DNA of 64,000 nucleotides, from positions 4,565,001 to 4,629,000 of the forward strand of contig NZ_CP162490.1 of assembly GCF_041245805.1 (NCBI RefSeq). Direction: 5' to 3'. The position numbers and the translations under genes are program-made. Shown one piece after another: positions 60,205-64,000 of the stretch. Every line of letters begins with the position of its first letter. Positions within the stretch are counted from its first letter, which is position 1. Under the pieces are notes generated by a model that was not told where the DNA came from, searched no databases, and saw only the letters and a program-made list of their open reading frames with translations. The DNA is from Xanthomonas sp. DAR 34887 (lineage in GTDB: Bacteria; Pseudomonadota; Gammaproteobacteria; Xanthomonadales; Xanthomonadaceae).

Positions 60205-61176
60205 CTAACAGGCAATGGCCTTTTGAGGATCGAAGGGTGTGCGTGATTTGAGCACGCCATAGGCGATGTGCAGCAGCTTGCGCATGGCGGCGCAGATGAT
60301 CTGCTTGTTGGCCTTGCCGCGTTGTCGCATGCGCTGCTTCAGCGCACGGACGACCGGATTGTGGGTCATGGCGACCAAGGCCGGCAGGAACAGGCCAGCA
60401 CGCAGGCGCGGGGAGCCAGTGCGGGAGATGCAAACCTGCCCCTGGCGCTTGCCGGACTCTTGCAGGCGTGGGTTGAGCCCGGCAAAGGCGGTCACCGCCG
60501 AAGCGCGGGCGAAGCGGTCCACGTTGCCAAGTTCGGCCAGTATCAAGGCCGCGCTGGTGTCGGCGATGCCGTCGATGCTGACCAGCAGCTCGCGCTGCCC
60601 GCGCAAGGTGGGATCCTGGTCGATATGATCGTCGATGGCCCGTTCGATCTGCGCGATGCGCGCCTGCAACTGGCCGATGTTCTCCAGGATCGAGTCGCGC
60701 ACCACCAGTGTAGCCACGTCCAGGCGGTTGCGCTCCATCTGCAGCATCTGCAGCAGGTCGTCCCGACGCCGCACCAGCGCCTTGAGCTGCTTGAGCGCCG
60801 GCGGATCGGGCTGCCAGCGCCGCAGCGACTCCCGGTGACGCAGGCCATAGCTGGCGATCAGCTTGGCATCGCTGCGGTCGGTCTTGACCCGGGTCAGCTG
60901 GCTGCGTGCATACAGCGCCATCTGCGCCGGGTTGAGCACGCACACGCGATAGCCCTCCCCATGGACAAACTCGGCCAGCGCCTCGTGATAGGTGCCGGTG
61001 GCTTCCATGACGATCCAGCTGTCCGGCTGCGCATGGGTCCGCAACCACGCATGCAGGGCGTGGAAGCCCTTCGGATCGTTGGGTAGCTTGGCCTTGGTGC
61101 GGTACTTGCCGTTGGCCAGGTCGATGGCCAGGTCGAAACTGCGTTTGGCGACGTCGATGCCGACGACTGGGGACAT
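60205..61176 (-). CDS. IS110-family recombinase/transposase
   Basis: Encodes 323 residues. The N-terminal DEDD RuvC-like domain shows GIDVAKRSFDLAI (Asp), VMEATGTYHEALA (Glu) and KTDRSDAKLIASYG (Asp pair). A coiled middle (LLQMLQMERNRLDVATLVV) precedes the C-terminal Tnp domain (LLVSIDGIADTSAALILAELG ... CISRTGSPRLRAGLF) with the catalytic Ser in SRTGSPRLR. All visible catalytic residues are kept, so the element may be active. These enzymes work with an element-encoded bridge RNA. Confidence 0.92.
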   Translation of the reverse strand: MSPVVGIDVAKRSFDLAIDLANGKYRTKAKLPNDPKGFHALHAWLRTHAQPDSWIVMEATGTYHEALAEFVHGEGYRVCVLNPAQMALYARSQLTRVKTDRSDAKLIASYGLRHRESLRRWQPDPPALKQLKALVRRRDDLLQMLQMERNRLDVATLVVRDSILENIGQLQARIAQIERAIDDHIDQDPTLRGQRELLVSIDGIADTSAALILAELGNVDRFARASAVTAFAGLNPRLQESGKRQGQVCISRTGSPRLRAGLFLPALVAMTHNPVVRALKQRMRQRGKANKQIICAAMRKLLHIAYGVLKSRTPFDPQKAIAC

Positions 61177-61415
61177 GAGAATTCCTCCGTCGGATGGGGA
61201 TCACGATCATCGCTGCGCCCGGTCCTGCCTTGTGGATGCGAGTTCACGCCGAGGGCGGACTCTGGATACCGTTCGGACACCGTGGGCCAGCATGTGGAGG
61301 GCGGGAGCCGATCTACAGCACAAGCTCGAAGCTTCAGGAGCGACTGGACTTCCCGCACCTCCTCCGATGATCAGTCGGAAGACATAACGTCCTAACGGCG
61401 TCATGTCCAGATACA
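61177..61415 (-). ncRNA. Candidate bridge RNA region of the IS110 element
   Basis: The ~240-bp non-coding segment upstream of the recombinase gene, the location of the bridge RNA in IS110-group elements with a long left end. Hairpin-forming stretches are visible (for example CTTCCGACTGATCATCGG and AAGCTTCGAGCTT on the minus strand). Exact RNA ends and target/donor loops were not determined. Confidence 0.5.
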
Positions 61416-61669
61416 AGGAGCGGCTTCAGCCGCGACAGAAAAAAGAACACGCCATCGCCACGCGCAGCGTGCAGCTTCAGAAATGGAGTTATTAGAGGTG
61501 CCCTGAAGCCGCTCCTACAGAAGAGCGGCAGAGGGGCATACGAGCGCACCCCTGCTGTGTGGTGTTGACGCTTCTCGGACGCGGCGGGCATCGAAGTGCG
61601 GCGAGTCCTTCGCGCGACAGGCGTCGAGCGCCAGCCCGCTGCCTGTGCCACCGCGCTGCGCTGCGCCGC

Positions 61670-62743
61670 TCAGGCCGCCTGCGACAACCGCGCCTGGCGC
61701 CGCGCGCGCACCGCCTGCGCCAAGCGCTCCAGCACCTGCACCGAGCTGTCCCAATCGATGCAGCCATCGGTGATGCTTTGCCCGTAACGCAGCGGTTGAC
61801 CCTCCACCAGCTCCTGGCGGCCGCCGACCAGGTGGCTCTCCACCATCGCGCCGACGATGCGGGTCTGTCCGGCTTCCAGCTGCGCGGCGATGTCCTCGAT
61901 CACTTTCGGCTGGTTGTCCGGGTTCTTGCCGCTATTGGCGTGGCTGGCGTCGACCATCAACCGTGCCGGCAATCCGGCCTTCTCCAACACCTGACCGGCC
62001 ACAGCGACGCTGGCCGCGTCGTAGTTGGGCAGCTTGCCGCCGCGCAGGATCACGTGGCAGTCGGGATTGCCGGTAGTGGTAGCGACCGCGGTCTGCCCGT
62101 CCTTGGTCACCGCCAGGAAATGGTGCGGATGCGAGGCCGCGCCGACCGCATCGACCGCGATCTTGACGTCGCCGCTGGTACCGTTCTTGAACCCGACCGG
62201 GCACGACAGGCCCGAGGCCAGTTCGCGGTGCACCTGGCTTTCGGTGGTGCGCGCGCCGATCGCGCCCCACGCCACCAGGTCGGCGATGTACTGCGGCGAG
62301 ATGATGTCGAGGAATTCAACGCCGGCCGGCAGGCCGAGACGGTTGATGTCGCGCAGCAGGCCGCGCGCCAGGCGCAGGCCCTTGTTGATGTCGAAGCTGC
62401 CGTCGAGGTTGGGATCGTTGATCAGGCCCTTCCAGCCGACCGTGGTGCGCGGCTTCTCGAAGTACACCCGCATCACGATTTCCAGCGCGTCTCCGTAGGT
62501 GTCGCGCAGCGGGCGCAGGCGTTGCGCATACTCCATCGCCGCCACCGGGTCGTGGATCGAGCACGGGCCGATCACCACCGCCAGGCGGTCGTCGCGGCCG
62601 TGCAGGATTTCGTGCAGCGCCGCGCGCGAGGCGGCGACGGTCTGCGAGGCATCTTCGTCGCAGGGCAGCAGCGACAGCAGGTGGGCGGGCGGGGTCAGCG
62701 GTTCGATCTTGCGGATGCGCAGATCGTCGGTATGCGGGGCCAT
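61670..62743 (-). CDS. 3-deoxy-7-phosphoheptulonate synthase (DAHP synthase), type I
   Basis: Encodes 357 residues from MAPHTDDLRIRKIEPLTPPAHLL. AroF/G/H signatures: VIGPCSIHDPVAAMEYAQRL, YFEKPRTTVGWKGLINDPNLDGSFDINKGL, GARTTESQVHRELASGLSCPVGFKNGT, VDASHANSGKNPDNQ and GGRQELVEGQPLRYGQSITDGCIDW. It joins PEP and erythrose-4-phosphate, the first step of aromatic amino-acid synthesis. Feedback class (Phe, Tyr or Trp) was not assigned. Its 5' leader carries an aromatic leader peptide and an attenuator terminator. Confidence 0.94.
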   Translation of the reverse strand: MAPHTDDLRIRKIEPLTPPAHLLSLLPCDEDASQTVAASRAALHEILHGRDDRLAVVIGPCSIHDPVAAMEYAQRLRPLRDTYGDALEIVMRVYFEKPRTTVGWKGLINDPNLDGSFDINKGLRLARGLLRDINRLGLPAGVEFLDIISPQYIADLVAWGAIGARTTESQVHRELASGLSCPVGFKNGTSGDVKIAVDAVGAASHPHHFLAVTKDGQTAVATTTGNPDCHVILRGGKLPNYDAASVAVAGQVLEKAGLPARLMVDASHANSGKNPDNQPKVIEDIAAQLEAGQTRIVGAMVESHLVGGRQELVEGQPLRYGQSITDGCIDWDSSVQVLERLAQAVRARRQARLSQAA

Positions 62744-62792
62744 GGAAAATCTCTCGTCGGGTTCTGGGTGGGGGGCCAGGTCCGGCGGCATG

Positions 62793-62820
62793 AAAAAAGC
62801 CGCCAGGTTCGCTGGCGGCT
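62793..62820 (-). terminator. Attenuator terminator in the DAHP synthase leader
   Basis: Perfect 9-bp stem AGCCGCCAG/CTGGCGGCT with a 5-base loop, followed on the minus strand by TTTTTT. It lies between the leader peptide (stop at 62846) and the gene start (62743). The promoter-proximal arm (CCGCCAGCG) is complementary to CGCTGGCGG inside the leader peptide's codons (62869-62878), giving an alternative antiterminator. Confidence 0.8.
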
Positions 62821-62845
62821 TTCGGGGATGCGGCTGAAGTGTCCT

Positions 62846-62926
62846 TCAGGGTGAACGCATTCCTTCCTCCGCCAGCGGCATCGGAAAACCGTAGTACCAA
62901 AAATAAAAGCTGCGGTTGGCGTTCAT
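62846..62926 (-). CDS. Aromatic leader peptide of the DAHP synthase operon
   Basis: A 26-codon ORF starting MNANRS and continuing FYFWYYGF, so seven of eight successive codons are Phe, Tyr or Trp, then PMPLAEEGMRSP and stop. Stalling of ribosomes on these codons when charged aromatic tRNA is scarce would favour the antiterminator and let transcription continue into the synthase gene. This follows the classic attenuation model; the peptide itself is likely non-functional. The gap 62744-63279 has no other gene. Confidence 0.82.
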   Translation of the reverse strand: MNANRSFYFWYYGFPMPLAEEGMRSP

Positions 62927-62987
62927 GGGATGCATTGATAGCACAGGATTTTGGGGGGCGCCACAGTTGCTGATGCAACTGGATGGA

Positions 62988-63086
62988 GCCGGGATTCGGG
63001 ATTGGAGATTGGGGAGTCGCAAAGCCCACAGGCCCCAGCGATTCGCGACGTCTCCCAATCCCCAATCCCGAATCGCCAATCCCGGC
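62988..63086. repeat. Long inverted repeat of GGGATTSGGGATT type
   Basis: GCCGGGATTCGGGATTGG near the left answers CCAATCCCGAATCGCCAATC and neighbouring CCC-rich copies at the right. It is built of short repeated GGGATT units, a type of intergenic repeat, and lies upstream of the attenuated gene. Confidence 0.6.
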
Positions 63087-63206
63087 CTCTGGAAATCGAA
63101 CGCATACGCCGGATCCTTCCAGCTACTGCGCCGCGGCGGCTGCCGCACCGCCACGCGACCGCTACGCGCGCCGCGTTCCGGCGCCGCCGCACTGCGAAGC
63201 GCGCGC

Positions 63207-63238
63207 AAAAAAAAGAGCCCCGCATCGCTGCGGGGCTC
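63207..63238 (-). terminator. Terminator of groL
   Basis: Stem GAGCCCCGCA/TGCGGGGCTC with a 4-base loop and an A-run at 63207-63214 that is a U-run on the minus strand, 42 bp past the groL stop. Confidence 0.85.
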
Positions 63239-63279
63239 CTCTCGGTTGCGTACTGCAGGTCGGCTTGCGCCGGCGCGGA

Positions 63280-64000
<721 letters not shown>

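Larger units (their letters stand above)
60190..61417 (-). mobile_element. IS110-family insertion sequence inserted in a REP palindrome
   Basis: About 1,228 bp bounded by comparison with uninterrupted composite repeats. AG (CT on the transposase strand) occurs at both junctions (60188-60189 and 61416-61417), consistent with the CT core dinucleotide used by IS110-type elements such as IS621, which also target REP sequences. No terminal inverted repeats are seen, as expected. It holds one recombinase gene with ~240 bp upstream and ~15 bp downstream non-coding sequence. Confidence 0.82.
59951..61510. repeat. MITE-like composite repeat, copy D, split by IS110 element
   Basis: The left part (59951-60189) and the right part (61418-61510) join into one unit like copies A and B: left end resembling GCGACTTCAGGGCACCTC, a REP palindrome at 60142-60168, right end GAGGTGCCCTGAAG. 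The insertion lies within the second internal REP, between CATGTGTAG and GAGCGGCTTCAGCCGC. Confidence 0.75.

Noticed and set aside
62988..63086. Attachment site or origin
   Set aside because: The inverted GGGATT units are a dispersed intergenic repeat type; no integrase or DnaA-box cluster is nearby.

Overview
This window is a high-GC gammaproteobacterial chromosome segment, almost certainly Xanthomonas or a very close Lysobacteraceae relative. The evidence is the gene set (GH30 xylanase, X-T4SS effectors with XVIPCD tails, TonB-dependent receptor next to a glycerophosphodiesterase, YqjI/YqjH-like pair) and the dense intergenic palindromes of the GTAGGAGCGGCTTCAGCCGC type. Species cannot be fixed from the sequence. 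No rRNA, tRNA or CRISPR array was seen.

Layout. 1-18.6 kb: mostly ordinary chromosomal genes: end of a secreted xylanase, a frameshifted YjjJ/HipA-like kinase, DUF2076, a secreted formamidase-like protein, a polysaccharide deacetylase, a ClC channel with CBS domains, lipoproteins, an LRR/YwqG-like protein, an SPFH-like lipoprotein and an S41 protease. 18.7-26.4 kb: an accessory region for inter-bacterial killing. It holds two intact predicted type IV secretion effectors, each directly preceded by a lipoprotein gene that is a likely immunity protein, plus an effector remnant, further orphan exported proteins, and a duplicated ~200-residue family with a duplicated structured leader. 26.6-33.4 kb: an AT-rich island ending beside aceE. 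Its core is a translationally coupled four-gene operon (cytosine-5 DNA methyltransferase, phosphoribosyltransferase-like protein, ORC/CDC6-like ATPase, unknown protein). This is the best candidate for a poorly described conflict or defence system.

33.5-58.9 kb: chromosomal backbone: aceE, an RsbU/RsbW/RsbV-type partner-switching operon, a PadR regulator with a ferric-siderophore-reductase-like enzyme, YceI, a RutE-like nitroreductase, an ELM1-family protein, a TonB receptor plus GlpQ, a queuosine-precursor transporter, glnE, an AsmA-like protein, a CoA-transferase and an AAA ATPase. Gaps are filled with REP-like palindromes, a 173-bp tandem array, and a ~345-bp MITE-like composite present at four places.

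59.2-64.0 kb: a GIY-YIG protein, an IS110-family element inserted exactly inside a REP palindrome of one composite repeat, a DAHP synthase gene behind an aromatic-codon leader peptide and attenuator, and the 3' end of groL.

Themes: contact-dependent killing with cognate immunity, a candidate methylation-linked defence operon, and a layer of REP/MITE/IS110 mobile DNA whose parts interact.
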